A stretch of DNA of 64,000 bases from Stropharia rugosoannulata (lineage: Eukaryota; Basidiomycota; Agaricomycetes; Agaricales; Strophariaceae), in NCBI GenBank assembly GCA_028532985.1, contig JANCIK010000001.1, positions 2,108,001-2,172,000 of the forward strand, in the 5' to 3' direction. The notes under the pieces were generated by a model. That model did no database searches. It worked only from the letters and a program-made list of their open reading frames with translations, and was not told where the DNA came from. Positions 1 through 14,433 of the stretch are shown one piece after another (positions within the stretch are counted from its first letter, which is position 1; every line of letters starts with the position of its first letter). Made by a program: the position numbers and the translations under genes.

Positions 1-852
1 CGTTTGCAGACATGCTGAATGCGCGGTATCAGTCAGAAAATGTGGGTCACTCGAACTAGGGTTAAGAATTTAATTGACAAAGTACAGGTCAAGCTGTTCT
101 ACGAGGAAGACTGCCTGAAGATGATTGCGACCAAACCAATAAAGGCCGGGGAGCAGATTGTATGTATATTAAAATTATATAGTGCGAGATGGGCGCTGAT
201 GGAGTACGTAGTGGAATACGTACCAGGATCTGCCGAACAGCGAGCTTCTGCGCGGGTTCGGGCATGTGGACTGCCTACCTCTGGCTGATGGTGGGGTGGG
301 TAACCCCGGGGACGTCGCTGAGCTGCGGGCGGACTTGCTGGTCAAAGCAGTGGGCGGTGCCAAGACAGACATGGAGGAGCGGATCGACTGGTGGCTCGAG
401 GAGGGCGGCGACGAGTGAGTGATCTATGATGTGGGGAGAACGCTGATTAAAGGGTGTGCAGTGTGTTTGTGCTTGAGCTAGGGGAGACTGAGTTCCCGGC
501 TGACTTGCTGGCGTTCACACAACTGATAGCGGATGATGCGGAGTGGGCCAAGGCGAAGGAGAAGGAGAAGATGCCGAAGCCGCGGGCGGGGCCCGAGGCG
601 TTGGGTGTGCTTCACGCGGCGCTCAGTGCGCGGCTGGGAATGTACGCGACGACGCTGGGGCAGGACATGGAGCTTGCGCGAGGGATGGAGGGCATGGGAA
701 GGAACAAAAGGAACGCGCTGGTGGTGCGGATGGGGGAGAAGAGAGTGCTGGAGATGTTCCGGGCCAAGGCGGCAGGGAGTGGGCAAAAGGGGAAGAGGAA
801 GGCCGAAGAGGGAGGTGGAAAGGATAGAAAAAGACAGAAAGAGGGACGGTGA
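1..852 (+). CDS. SET-domain protein lysine methyltransferase (SETD6/Rkm4-like), 3' part
   Basis: The 5' end lies outside the window. Reading from base 3 gives ADMLNARYQSEN, then VKLFYEEDCLKMIATKP, AGEQI and WNTYQDLPNSELLRGFGHVD. This is the C-terminal half of a SET domain with the NTY and DLPNSELLR-type signature of SETD6/Rkm4 enzymes, which monomethylate lysines on ribosomal or nuclear proteins using SAM. Introns inferred at 42-87, 160-211 and about 414-467 keep the frame; the last exon ends at TGA-free codons and stops at 850-852. The region after the SET domain (FPADLLAFTQLIADDAEW) looks like the alpha-helical Rubisco-LSMT substrate-binding domain typical of the family, and the tail is Lys/Arg-rich, possibly a nuclear signal. 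The gene converges on the bZIP gene. Family call is firm; the substrate is not known. Confidence 0.8.
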
Positions 853-1214
853 TGAGTGGCAATTGTCGGAGGAGTTGGTGGGCCGGATAATAGTGCAGGA
901 TGATATTGATCTGTGTATTCCGCACTGACCGCGAGAAAGATTGGAGGGAGGGCGGGGGCGGTGGTTGTGGGTGGGGGATGGATGGCTGGACGATGAGCAG
1001 CAGCGCAGGTCACGACTGGGAGTCGGTGGATGACAAAGACGTTGACAAAGGGATTGGTTACATAAAACAGGGCTGATAGACTTGATCAGAGACCACGACC
1101 AGGACAGCTCAGCGAAGTACGAGTACACGAACAAGCCCGTCTTTGCGGGAAATTTATTACTGATATGCATACAGGACATGATGGTACGGACGAGAAGAAA
1201 AAGGGAGTAGAAGA

Positions 1215-1302
1215 CTAGGCGGACTGCTCTGCGGGCTTGTCGCCGTCGCGGCGTGTAGGGTCTGCGGGCGCGGGGTCTGCGGGCTTTGGGTCGTCCTGCT
1301 GC

Positions 1303-1334
<32 letters not shown>

Positions 1335-2052
1335 GGGCTGCTGCTGGGGGATGTGCTGCTGAACCTGACTGAGGGTAGCGCGGAGGGCGGCATTTTCTAC
1401 TCGGAGCTGGTCGACGAGGGCGCGGCACTCTTCCCAGCGGCGGTTTGCCTCGTCAGCCGAGGCGAGGGCGGCGTCGAGGAGGGCGGAGCGGGACTCGAGG
1501 GCCTTGACGTGCCTGGGGGGCGTGAGTGGGGAGAAGAGGAGGAGGAGGAGGAGGGAGGAGGAGGACGTACTGGTCGCGACGCTCGCGGAAGGCGCGCTGA
1601 GCCTTGCGGTTCTGCTCTGCGCGCTTTGTGGAGCTGAGTGCGCGCTGGCTGGAGCTGGGGGGCGGGGACTGGGAGGCCTGCTGCTGGCCGGGGGGGCCCT
1701 GTGGGGGCTGCTGGCCGGGCTGGAGCTGGCCGGGGAGGGGGAGCGGGGCGGGCTGCATGCCGCCGGGGGTGTAGTCCGGGGGCGGGTAGGGGTAGCCGGG
1801 GATGGGGCCGGGCATTGCGTGCATCATGGGGGGCAGGACGTGCTGCATCTGCGGGGGTTGCTGCTGCTGGGCGGGCTGCTGCTGCTGCTGTTGCGGGGGT
1901 TGCTGCTGCTGCTGCGGGGGCTGCTGGTCCTGGTTGGGCGGGGTCTTGCGCTTCTTGCTGGGGCGCTGTGGCTGGGTTATGGGGGGCGGGTCGTCGCGCA
2001 GACGCATCGTCTGGATATTCTGCTGGGCATCAGGGGGCGAGAAGGATAGCAT
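1215..2052 (-). CDS. bZIP transcription factor with polyglutamine tracts
   Basis: Starting at ATG 2052, the protein opens with a Pro/Gln-rich segment containing several QQQ runs and a KKRK nuclear-signal-like patch, then the basic region KRAEQNRKAQRAFRERRDQ. This carries the NxxAQxxFR signature of fungal AP-1/Yap-type factors. An intron at 1513-1570 (GTACGT donor) splits the domain; splicing continues with HVKALESRSALLDAAL and a heptad-type coiled coil (EECRALVDQLRVENAALRATL). A second poly-Gln tract and a short acidic-basic tail follow; stop at 1215-1217. Total is about 260 residues. It is divergent from the phosphatase gene, 117 bp apart. No cysteine-rich redox domain like that of Yap1/Pap1 is visible, so the target pathway is unknown. 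Confidence 0.82.
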
Positions 2053-2169
2053 CGTATTAGTCAGAGAATGTCTATGTAAGACGTGTGTTCGCTCTTGTCC
2101 TTTATTTTGTCACACCCACGTGATGTCACATTCCCGTGCCTCCTGCCCGCCCCCGCTCTCCGTCTCCCC
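2053..2169. promoter_or_regulatory. Divergent promoter between bZIP and phosphatase genes
   Basis: Only 117 bp separate the two start codons. The stretch includes TTTATTTTGTCACACCCACG and a CACGTGATGTCAC segment; CACGTG and TGATGTCA-like sites are typical E-box and ATF/CREB-like bZIP sites, so autoregulation by the bZIP gene is conceivable. That is inference only. Confidence 0.45.
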
Positions 2170-3535
2170 ATGGCCTCCCTCAGACACAGACTCTGGCCCA
2201 GACCCCAGCCCGCCGACGACGACCAGGTCTCTGCAGACGACACCCTCCCCGGCCACCGCCGCTCCCCCTTCTACCGCCGCAGGAGCCAGCCCTCCTCCAT
2301 CATCATCAAGCCCACACCCAGGCCCTCCTTCCTCGCCAGGGTCGTCACAAAGGTCGTCCCCTGCGTAAACCCTCCAGCATCGCCCCTCGTTCCGCACCAG
2401 CTGCTCCCCCTGGATCCAGTCCCCCCCACCCCCTCGGGCCCCGCAGACCCCGACTCCCCGCCTCTCCTCGCTGGCTTCATCATCCCGCCCCCGGCCTCCC
2501 AGCCCCCCTCCCCCACAGACGCACAGATCGTCGTCCCCCTCCCCATCAATGCCACCCTCCTCCCGGAAGACGAGACAGATGGCATGACCTCGGGCGCCGT
2601 GCAGCCCCCAGGCTCCCTCGGCACCACAGAGATCGTCCACACACACTCCATCGACTCTGACGATTCGGATCGCACAGACGACGACGACGACGACGACGCC
2701 TTTCTCTCCCACCTACACGACAACCCAGACGACGAGGAGCGTCTCATCAAGGCCGGCGGCTCAGGCATCCCCATCGGCCCCGTATGTCCTCTTATCGATT
2801 CTCGCCTCACTATATTTATACTTATCCAGGACGGCGTCCCAAAACCCCTCTTGCCCCCCATCGCCCCAGAACATGTCGGCCGCAAGTGTCTCGTTCTCGA
2901 CCTCGACGAGACACTCGTTCACAGCAGCTTCAAGGCAAGTCCTCATCCTTGCACCCCTTTCCCTGCTCATCCCCTCCCAGGCCGTACAGCAGGCCGACTT
3001 TATTGTCCCTGTCGAGATTGAATACCACTGGCACCACTTTCACGTCCTCAAGCGCCCTGGCGTCGACAACTTTCTGAAGCAAATGGGCGAAATATACGAG
3101 GTCGTCATATTCACCGCCAGTCTCAGCAAGGTACCTCTTCTCTCTCTCTCTCTCATTTCTTCGCATCTCATGTATTTCAGTACGCCGACCCCGTGCTTGA
3201 CAAACTCGATGTACACCACGTTGTCGCACACCGGCTATTCCGCGAGAGCTGCTTCAACCATAAAGGCAACTACGTCAAGGTATGTATATATATATATACT
3301 ACACGTTCCTTGCTCATACAGCCTCCAGGACCTCTCCCAGCTCGGTCGGCCGATCGCAGACACCATCATTCTCGACAATTCACCGGCGTCCTACATATTC
3401 CATCCCCACAACGCAGTCCCCGTCTCTTCTTGGTTTAATGACCCCCACGACGCTGAACTCACAGACCTAATCCCTTTCCTTGCTGACCTCACCTCCGTCC
3501 CAGATGTCCGGGGCATACTCGACGGAGTCCGATAG
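2170..3535 (+). CDS. Psr/SCP-type CTD-like protein serine phosphatase (NIF domain)
   Basis: Five exons (2170-2781, 2830-2934, 2981-3130, 3181-3279, 3329-3535) encode 390 residues. The first about 210 residues are Pro/Ser/Asp-rich and low complexity with an acidic DDDDDDD run. The C-terminal half is a HAD-superfamily NLI-interacting-factor domain: CLVLDLDETLVHSS holds the catalytic DxDxT nucleophile, VVIFTASLSKYADPVLDKLD and ILDNSPASYIFHPHNAVPVSSW follow, all characteristic of yeast Psr1/Psr2 and animal SCP phosphatases. The intron after SSFK starts with GCAAGT (GC-AG type); frame and conserved residues require it. Psr enzymes act at the plasma membrane in salt and general stress response in yeast; whether this one does is inferred. 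The start is the first ATG that yields this frame. Confidence 0.88.
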
Positions 3536-3724
3536 ATACCACACCACTAATTTATATACCCTGCAGGCCATATACCCTCAGGTCCGACTTGTTTTATTTA
3601 TAATACATGCTGTCGTTGCAATGTCCACTCTATATGCATGTAGTATGTCCGACCTGTGCTGGCAAACAAAAAAAAAAGAGTGAGCAGCGAGCAGTGAGAG
3701 TCCGTGACGCGTGGCACACCTGCA

Positions 3725-4036
3725 TCAGTGAGAAAGGAACTTGCGGCCCTTGGCTGCGCGTCTGCTGAGTATTTTGCGGCCCCCGACGGAGCGTTTGCGC
3801 GCGAGGAAGCCGTGCTTGCGCTTGCGTTTGCGCTGTGAGGGCTGGTATTCTGTGCCGCGGGCGGCGAAGCGGACGGGCAGCTGGAAGAGCGGGCTGGAGA
3901 CTTGCAGGCGCGGGGCAAGCCGGAAGGGGGTCGCTGGCGTGGGTGCGTGGCGGGCGAGGATGCGGGTGGCGGCGACGACGGGCAACGGCGGGGGCCTGCG
4001 CAGGGCTGCGAGCAGCGAGGCGGGTATGCGGGGCAT
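3725..4036 (-). CDS. Mitochondrial large-subunit ribosomal protein bL34m
   Basis: A single-exon gene of 103 residues. The N-terminal about 60 residues are rich in Arg, Ala, Ser and Pro without acidic residues, as in a mitochondrial presequence. The C-terminal 40 residues are classic L34: [20 protein letters not shown], then [19 protein letters not shown]. The start [12 protein letters not shown] at 4036 is chosen over an upstream in-frame ATG at 4075 because it opens directly into the presequence-like stretch and the longer form would run into the neighbouring gene's 5' region; both are possible. It faces away from alanyl-tRNA synthetase with 51 bp between start codons. Confidence 0.9.
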   Translation of the reverse strand: MPRIPASLLAALRRPPPLPVVAATRILARHAPTPATPFRLAPRLQVSSPLFQLPVRFAARGTEYQPSQRKRKRKHGFLARKRSVGGRKILSRRAAKGRKFLSH

Positions 4037-4087
4037 GGTTGAGGAGGAAAGAGAAAAGTGTGACAGGTGGGTCACGCGGAGCGAGTC
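4037..4087. promoter_or_regulatory. 51 bp divergent promoter between bL34m and AlaRS
   Basis: The two start codons are 51 bp apart, so each 5' UTR and core promoter must overlap the partner gene's promoter or coding start. Both products serve translation, and both probably act in mitochondria. Confidence 0.5.
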
Positions 4088-7608
<3,521 letters not shown>

Positions 7609-7915
7609 GCCAATTACTCATTTGATTTCTTTTTCTTTTTCATATTCATATATCACTTTCTATTCTGCTTGCTTTCGGGAAGGGGTGTCAAGTCATTCAT
7701 AATCTAGTGTAATGTGTATAACCGTATGACCCGCTTTGCTATAGATAAACACATTCATTTACTTATTCCCTAAACTACTAATCAAGACAACACTACATGA
7801 GACTCGTGTCCACTCGTTACATTGACAAGAAATCTGACTATGATTAATGAAAGAAATTACTACAAGAAATGGAAATGATAGATCAAGAATAAAGTTAGAT
7901 ATCCTTCATTGGCCA

Positions 7916-10266
7916 GACTCGGAGGCGGCCTCAGCAACAGCGTCTCCATCCGCAATACTCTCGTCGACGGGGTGTTGTTGATGTTCCCATAGACGTGGCT
8001 TCGCGGAAATATTGATATCGGAAAAGGGCTTGCGCTGGGAGAGCTTGACGCAGTCCCGTGTTCCTAGTACGAGCAGTTCGAAGAAGAAAGATGATGCGGC
8101 TCTGCGTGATCCCTATTCCACAGTTAGATTGATTTTCAAAGTAAAGAATCAAGAGTAGCATACCTGCGCAGCCATCTTCTTGAAACTCAGAGAATCTGGA
8201 GCGGCCTCCTCCTCATCGTCTGCAGGCGGCTGCAGCTCCTTCCTGATCAGACCCAGTGCCTTGACGGTGTTCTTGCTGTAGCCATGCTTGTCACTCTCGA
8301 CGGGTTCAGCCTCCTGCTCCTTGTCTGCCGCCTGGCTCTGCGTCACCTGCGAAGGCTGGCTAACGTCAAAGATGGATATAGGGCACGTGCCGTCGTAACC
8401 AGCATGGCGGGTATATTCTTCGGGGTCCATAGACGAATAGCGGCTTCTGCTCCGCTCGGTGAACACAGACTTAGCACGCTCCTGCTCGTGCTCAAGCCGC
8501 ACGTCCGCCTCGCCTTCCGGTAGCTCTAGCTCAAAGTTGTCCAACACACCTGACTGGTCGGGGAACTCGAATCCAGCGTCGATGCCCTGCGCGAAGGGGT
8601 CGGCATCGACGTCAAGTATACCGTTCTGGCTAGGTGCTAGGCTCTCTGCACGACGCGCCACTTCGATGTCGTCGAGGCGCGCGCGCTTGCTAGGGCTCGG
8701 GCCCGGGGTCGACCCCTTGCGCTTGGGGGCCGGGGCACCAGGAACGGGGCGCATAAAAAGGTCGGCGAGTTCAGGTGCCAAGCCTGGTGGCGCCGCAGAG
8801 AAAAACTGCGCATTGGCTTTCGTTGCGGTGGGGAGGAAATAGTTGACGGGGTCATCCCGAATTTCGAGAAGACGCATGACGATCGCTGAACGCGGGAGGA
8901 AGTGTTGGGGCGAGATGATGTTGGTGACGTCCGTGTTGAGAGGATTGGCGTTGGCACCGCCGCGCCCGCGATTGCTTGCTGCGAGACCATTTTGCAGCTC
9001 GGTGACGGAGTCGATAATCTGTTTCTTCTCCTTAAGCTTCCGCTTGGCCTTTTCTGTTGCAGGTACCTCTACAACTGGTTCTGGATCCTCGAGAGGTGGG
9101 GGTGTAAGGGGGAGCTCTGTTAAAGGAGAAGCTGAAAAACATTGAGAAACGGGATGTATTAGTCACCACTCAAACTTACATGCACGAGAAAGTGAGCGGG
9201 TCTGGCTCGGGGTTCTGGCGCCGCCTGCCTCAAGTTCGAGCAACTCTCCGGGTACATCGTCGAAGGTAATTCCCAAATCGCCAAGGTCGACTTCGGGAAA
9301 GGGATCAACATCCATACCCTCGCCAAAGGGCTGCATAGACATATCTCGGCTTTTGCTCCTTTGCGAGAGGATGTCCAAGTCGAATGCATGATCCCCAAGC
9401 AGCTCTGGGCCAAGAGAGTCGCGGTGCTCTCCGACATCGCGACCGACGCCGATACTTCCGTCAACGCTCATTTTATCGGACTTTTCGTTTTGCTCATCTC
9501 CCCAGTGAATACCCAAGTCTACATCTTCAAAGTCGCGCGACCCTATGCCATCGGAAGGCCCTATGCCAAAGGGATCGTCGTCTCCAAGCGGCTGGAAATC
9601 ATCGGCGGTACGGAGTGTGATATCGTCTATGTGGGCTTGATGGTGACCTTGTCGTTGCACTGGACGGTCGTCAAAGTCCATATCCCTAAGGCTGGATAAG
9701 CAGAAACAAACCTAGATTATAGACGACTCACCAATCAACGTCCGGAAGGAGCAAGTCAAGACCGATACCATTTGTTTGAAGCGTGATGGCGGTTTTATTC
9801 ACAGTAAGTTGATCTTCAGTCAAATCCACAACGCCAGGTCGGAAAGCCTGCGCAAGTGATGAGAAAGCACCACTTAAAAACATATTATTAAGGACTGACC
9901 ATTTTGATCTTCAAAAGAGCTTCATTGCAATCATCGAGGAGGTATTTTGCCTTGCGACTATAAATTCGGACAACACCAAGAAGTAGCTGTCCGCTAAGCC
10001 GGAGAGCCATCACTTCAATTTCCTGGCCCATTATAGCATCTGAGAAGACATATGAACGAAGAATTTAAATCGGACAGAATGAGAACTGACCGACAGACTG
10101 TTCAATGTCCGTCTGCAGGGTCTGGCTCTTGGAGAGCTTGCGCTCCATATGCGCGGCGAGCCATACTTTGCCCAAGGGCCCACGCCGCGATAGAATGGTC
10201 TCCGAGTAGAACTAGAAAATAGGGGGTCAGCGGGATCCAGGACGAGAAAGTGGATGAACGAACCAT
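7916..10266 (-). CDS. RAD21: Cohesin kleisin subunit Rad21/Scc1
   Basis: Spliced translation starts [21 protein letters not shown] then [20 protein letters not shown], the invariant N-terminal kleisin helix that binds the Smc3 neck. The middle is acidic and Ser/Asp-rich, with [10 protein letters not shown] and [10 protein letters not shown], where separase sites would be expected (none pinned down). The C-terminus, [19 protein letters not shown] then [14 protein letters not shown], is the winged-helix domain that binds the Smc1 head. Introns include 10212-10263, about 10041-10090, about 9889, about 9700-9730, about 9133-9180 and 8113-8163. The first coding exon contains only the ATG. Cohesin holds sister chromatids together and shapes loops. 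Rad21 rather than meiotic Rec8 is favoured by the N-terminal [14 protein letters not shown] string. It shares a 36 bp (or 102 bp) promoter with the PPR gene. Confidence 0.92.
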
Positions 10267-10302
10267 GGTGGTCTGAGAACAAGACGCGTCGGAAAGCCAC
10301 AC
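10267..10302. promoter_or_regulatory. Divergent promoter of RAD21 and the PPR gene
   Basis: 36 bp lie between the RAD21 ATG and the first ATG of the PPR frame; if the second PPR ATG (10369) is used the distance is 102 bp. No recognised core element was found. Confidence 0.4.
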
Positions 10303-12017
10303 ATGTTCAACTACGCGCGTTACGTAATCAAAAGATATTCTCGCTCCTCCTCCGTGTTCTTTCCCAACATGTTCGTGGTCAGGGCTCTGCGGCGGCCACC
10401 CGTCCTTCTGCGTGCGAGGGCGCTCCACGCTCATCCCGTAGCCCGCGCCCTCCCCCCGAGGCTTCGTCTCAACCGCGCCCCCACCAGTACCGACTACACC
10501 GTCGACCTCATGACCGCCGCCAACTCGGGTCATTTTGGCGACTGCCTGGAACTTGCTCATCGCATGAAAGTCGACGGAATCCCACCAAATTCTGCTGTTT
10601 ATAATGTTTTGATGCAGTATGCTGCTCGCGACCGCAACTGGCTTTTTGCTTGGGCAATTTTTGATGACATGCTTCTTTGCGGAGTCGAGCCGACGTCCAC
10701 GACATTTGTCCACCTCATAAATGTGAGCATATATGGTCTCTGCTATAACTTGCAGTTGTGACTTTCTACTCCATAGGCGCAAGCAGACCGTCCTCACGTC
10801 AGTCTCTGGAATGCCATCGACCGTATGCACCAGTGTGGTATCCAGCCTACTGCACAGGTCTACACCGCTATCATCAACTGTTTGGAAAGCGAAGGAAATA
10901 TGGAGAGCTCTCTGGGTCAACTAGTTGAAATGAAAGTACGCGGTATTGTTCCAGAACTCCCAGCAGCTCAGGCTGTGATCTCTATGGTGGCCCAACACGG
11001 TCTTGCTCGTCTTGCTATTGAGCTTGCTATGTGGTTTGAAGGCGTCTCGAACAGACGATTGGAAGCTTACATATGGATGGAATGTCTCAACGCTTCCGCC
11101 TCTTCACTCTTCGTACGTCATTTTCTGTATGTGATCATCATTGTTTGACTTAATTATTAAAGATCGAAGGCGTTCTCAAATGCTGGCCTCTCGTCACGAA
11201 TGAACTGAACCTTGTCCCCACGGAGTTAGTGTCCACTGCCGTGCTAAATACTGCAGCCCGACATGGGCACCCTGAGCTAGCAACAGATGCTCTTCGCTTA
11301 TTGCAGATTGCAGGCGTACATTGGCAGGAGTACCATTTCGCTGCCCTCATTGAAGCATACTGTCGTAAAGGTCAGATAAAGGAAGCTCTCCTCACGCTTC
11401 CTATTATGAAGGCAGGAAAAGTGGACCCTATACCATCAACCTCGAAAGCGCTCCTAGATACTATCAGAAAAGATGTCGACACCCTTGACGCGGCTTGGGC
11501 AGTAGTCGATGAACTGCACGCGTCAGGTGAACAAATTGACATCGATTCTGTCAGAGTCGTCGTTGAAGCGTCCATCCATCTAGAAGACCTGCAGCGTGCA
11601 GTTGGGATTTACAAATCATTGCCTGATTACAATCTTCACCCGGACCTGGTGACATTCAATCTCCTCTTAGACGGCTGTATACAGGCACAGCATAGGCAAC
11701 TTGGCGATCTTCTGATCCAGGATATGAAGGAAGCTCACGTTCAACCCGACGCAAGTATCTTTGAGAAGATGATACATTTATGCTTAACGCAGGAAGTTTA
11801 TGAAGATGCTTTCTTCTATCTGGAAGAAATGAAGGCTGCTGGTCATGTTCCTCCAGCATCAGTATATGAAGCAATATTACAGAAGACTCTTTCAGCGGAT
11901 GACGCTCGTAGTTCTCTGGTATTGCAAGAGATGCAGGAATGTGGTTATACGCCTAAAGATGCGCGGGACAGGACAGCAGCAAATGCCATCCACGTAAACA
12001 AGAGGCGTAGGCAATAG
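10303..12017 (+). CDS. Pentatricopeptide-repeat (PPR) protein, probably mitochondrial
   Basis: Three exons (to about 10721, about 10779-11114, about 11163-12017) encode about 530 residues. The N-terminus is Arg/Ala/Pro-rich (MFVVRALRRPPVLLRARALH from ATG 10369), typical of mitochondrial import; the upstream ATG at 10303 is in frame and less likely. Degenerate 35-residue PPR units are visible: PPNSAVYNVLMQYAARDRNW, TAQVYTAIINCLESEGNMES, HFAALIEAYCRKGQIKEALL, HPDLVTFNLLLDGCIQAQHR, PASVYEAILQKTL. PPR proteins bind organellar RNA, one base per repeat, and act in processing, stability or translation; the target RNA is unknown. The tail ends in NKRRRQ. Confidence 0.82.
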
Positions 12018-12185
12018 AATATTCATCACGAGTAGAGCCTGTAGTATTTAAAAGTAAAGTAATATTGCCTATAGCCCAATTTGGACGTGGTCGACGAATA
12101 ATCGCGCTACAGTCGCGTCATCTATCAGTAGTAGTTGAGATATCTACCCGCATTTTGTGATCTTCAATTCCACATTCACTGTACT

Positions 12186-13000
12186 ATGGCCACCAATATT
12201 CACTTTCACCCAGGTTAGTTTACTTCTCTTGGATGCCTAATCTTTCAAACCCCATGTTCATTAGGCTCGGTGACTAGCGCTGAACGTGGAGAGCTCCTCA
12301 AACAAAAGGGCGCCACCATCTGGCTTACTGGACTGAGCGCAAGCGGAAAGGTAGGTCTTCTCGGAACGTGCTAACGTATTATTGATCAAATTTTTAGTCG
12401 ACAATTGCCTGTGCGTTGGAGCAACATCTGCTTCATCTTCAAAAATTTGCCTACCGTCTTGACGGCGATAACGTCCGATTCGGGCTAAATAAAGACCTCG
12501 GTTTTGACGAGAAGTCTCGAAACGAAAACATTAGAAGGATCGGCGAGGTGCATAAACAATATCTTTTTATTGTATGCATTGGTTGACTCCGTACGACATT
12601 TTCCAAGGTCTCCAAGCTGTTTACAGATGCTGGGTGCATAACCATAACTGCTTTTATTTCTCCCTATCGAGCCGATCGGAACCTCGCTCGAGATCTTCAT
12701 GCTCAATCGTCATTACCTTTTGTTGAGGTGTTTGTCGATGCACCTTTGTCAGTTGTTGAAGCTAGAGATCCCAAGGGACTATATAAAAAGGCGCGAGCTG
12801 GAGAAATCAAAGGTCGGTCCTGCCTCCTTCTCTAAGTTTACCTTGACTAACAGTGTACAGAATTTACTGGTATATCCGCTCCGTACGAAGCTCCTGAATC
12901 CCCAGAAATTCACATCAGGACCGACGAGGTTGAGGTCGCAGAAGCTGTGCACATTATATCAGAGTACCTTGTGGCCAAAGGATATATATCATTGTCATGA
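12186..13000 (+). CDS. MET14: Adenylylsulfate (APS) kinase
   Basis: Five exons (12186-12213, 12265-12350, 12398-12547, 12608-12812, 12861-13000) encode about 200 residues, the usual length of a stand-alone APS kinase. The P-loop is GLSASGKST (split by an intron before ST), followed by [47 protein letters not shown] and [20 protein letters not shown]. It phosphorylates APS to PAPS with ATP, the second step of sulfate assimilation to sulfite and methionine/cysteine. The first exon is short ([10 protein letters not shown]). Confidence 0.95.
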
Positions 13001-13524
13001 GATGTTTAACTTTCATATACTGAAGTATAATTTTAGAGGGCAGAGTGGCACTTGTTGAACGATGGCGAGAGTGAAACATAATTGGCGAAGATGATTGTTT
13101 CCGGGAGGCGTCAAAAACGGCTCTGTCCAAAGTCGATGCGGAAGCGTTATACGTGTAAAGCAGCAAACAATGGAAAGATTTTGATCTCTTAGTAGAAAAA
13201 ACTTCATATTTTCGTATACATGATGACTCAAGGCAAAGCAATCCGGATTGTCATTTGTGCCACAATTCGCAAACATGCGCAAACAAAAGTTCTCGCCTGA
13301 ACACCGACGTTAAGCACGTCCTCGACAACGCGTACAGTGTCCGAACGACGTCAAAAGGTGTGTTATTCTCGAATTATGGTCGTATTCAGCCCGGACTCGA
13401 GGGATATCCAACTTCTGAAGGACGTGAGGTCGGTTTGGGGATGGATCGATGGATTGGATTTGGATGACGTTTCGGGACACGGTGCTGATGCTGCTGCTTT
13501 CGCAGGTTAAGTTAACTGCCAACC
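13001..13524. other. Intergenic region upstream of RPS18
   Basis: No gene was found. It should hold the APS kinase 3' UTR and the RPS18 promoter and 5' UTR. No motif was recognised with confidence. Confidence 0.4.
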
Positions 13525-14153
13525 ATGTCTCTCGTCGTTCCTGAGGCGCATCAGCAATTCCAGGTGTGTTACATATTACTATTAGTCTCTATCTGTTATT
13601 AATACTATGGAAAGCACATTCTCCGTCTCCTCAACACCAATGTTGACGGTAAACGCAAAATTATGTACGCTCTGACGGAGATCAAAGGTGTTGGTCGTCG
13701 CTACTCCAACTTGGTCTGCAAGAAGGCCGATGTTGACCTCAACAAGCGGTAAATACTGCTGGAAACCATGTTCTGCGTTGTAATAGCACTAACTCTATTC
13801 GACAGTGCTGGTGACCTCAACTCCGATGAGCTTGAGCGTCTTGTTACCATCATCCAAAACCCCACCCAGTTCAAGATCCCCACCTGGTTCCTGAACAGAC
13901 AGAAGGACATCGTCGACGGCAAGAACTCGCAGATCTTGTCCAACGGAGTGGACTCGAAGCTTCGTGATGACTTGGAGCGATTGAAGAAGATTCGGGCCCA
14001 CCGTGGTCTGAGGCATTACTGGGGCCTGCGTGTGCGTGGACAGCACACCAAGACGACAGGCAAGTGCATGCACATGTGGCTCAGCTATACTGTACTTATG
14101 CTCCCCAAGGTCGCCGCGGCAAGACCGTCGGTGTGTCGAAGAAGCGCGGTTAG
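13525..14153 (+). CDS. RPS18: Cytosolic 40S ribosomal protein S18 (uS13)
   Basis: Four exons give about 156 residues, the normal eS18/uS13 length: [53 protein letters not shown], then [20 protein letters not shown] and the C-terminal [14 protein letters not shown]. The protein sits in the head of the small subunit and contacts the P-site tRNA and inter-subunit bridge. Introns: 13564-13614, 13749-13805 and 14060-14109. The last begins GCAAGT; the GC-AG reading is needed to restore TTGRRGKT. The first intron falls soon after the start codon, common in ribosomal protein genes. Confidence 0.96.
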
Positions 14154-14433
14154 ACAAGCTTTCATGTTTCCTTTATCTTCTTTCATTGTGCGGTCTGGTA
14201 CACTCCCATTTGTGAAATTATTTGCATCTACATATACCTTGACCTGCATGTCCATCGCTGCCCCGCCTGAGTGCTCTCCTGAAAGTTCAGGTTCTGATGT
14301 ATCACGAACGGATCATGTGATGACGTTATGAACTGTTTAGTTAGTTTGTAAAGTCATGTCTCCACTCTGGAGCCTTTGAATACGCGGCAATACTGGCCCA
14401 CTGCCTTTGACTGAACGGATTCTGCTCCTTCCA

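Noticed and set aside
1504..2049. 181-codon plus-strand ORF
   Set aside because: Antisense of the GC-rich polyglutamine bZIP exon; Leu/Gly-rich shadow translation.
13276..13325. String resembling the 5S rRNA internal promoter (GAACACCGACGTTAAGCACG)
   Set aside because: Flanks do not match basidiomycete 5S rRNA and no 118-nt fold is evident; treated as chance or a tiny relic.
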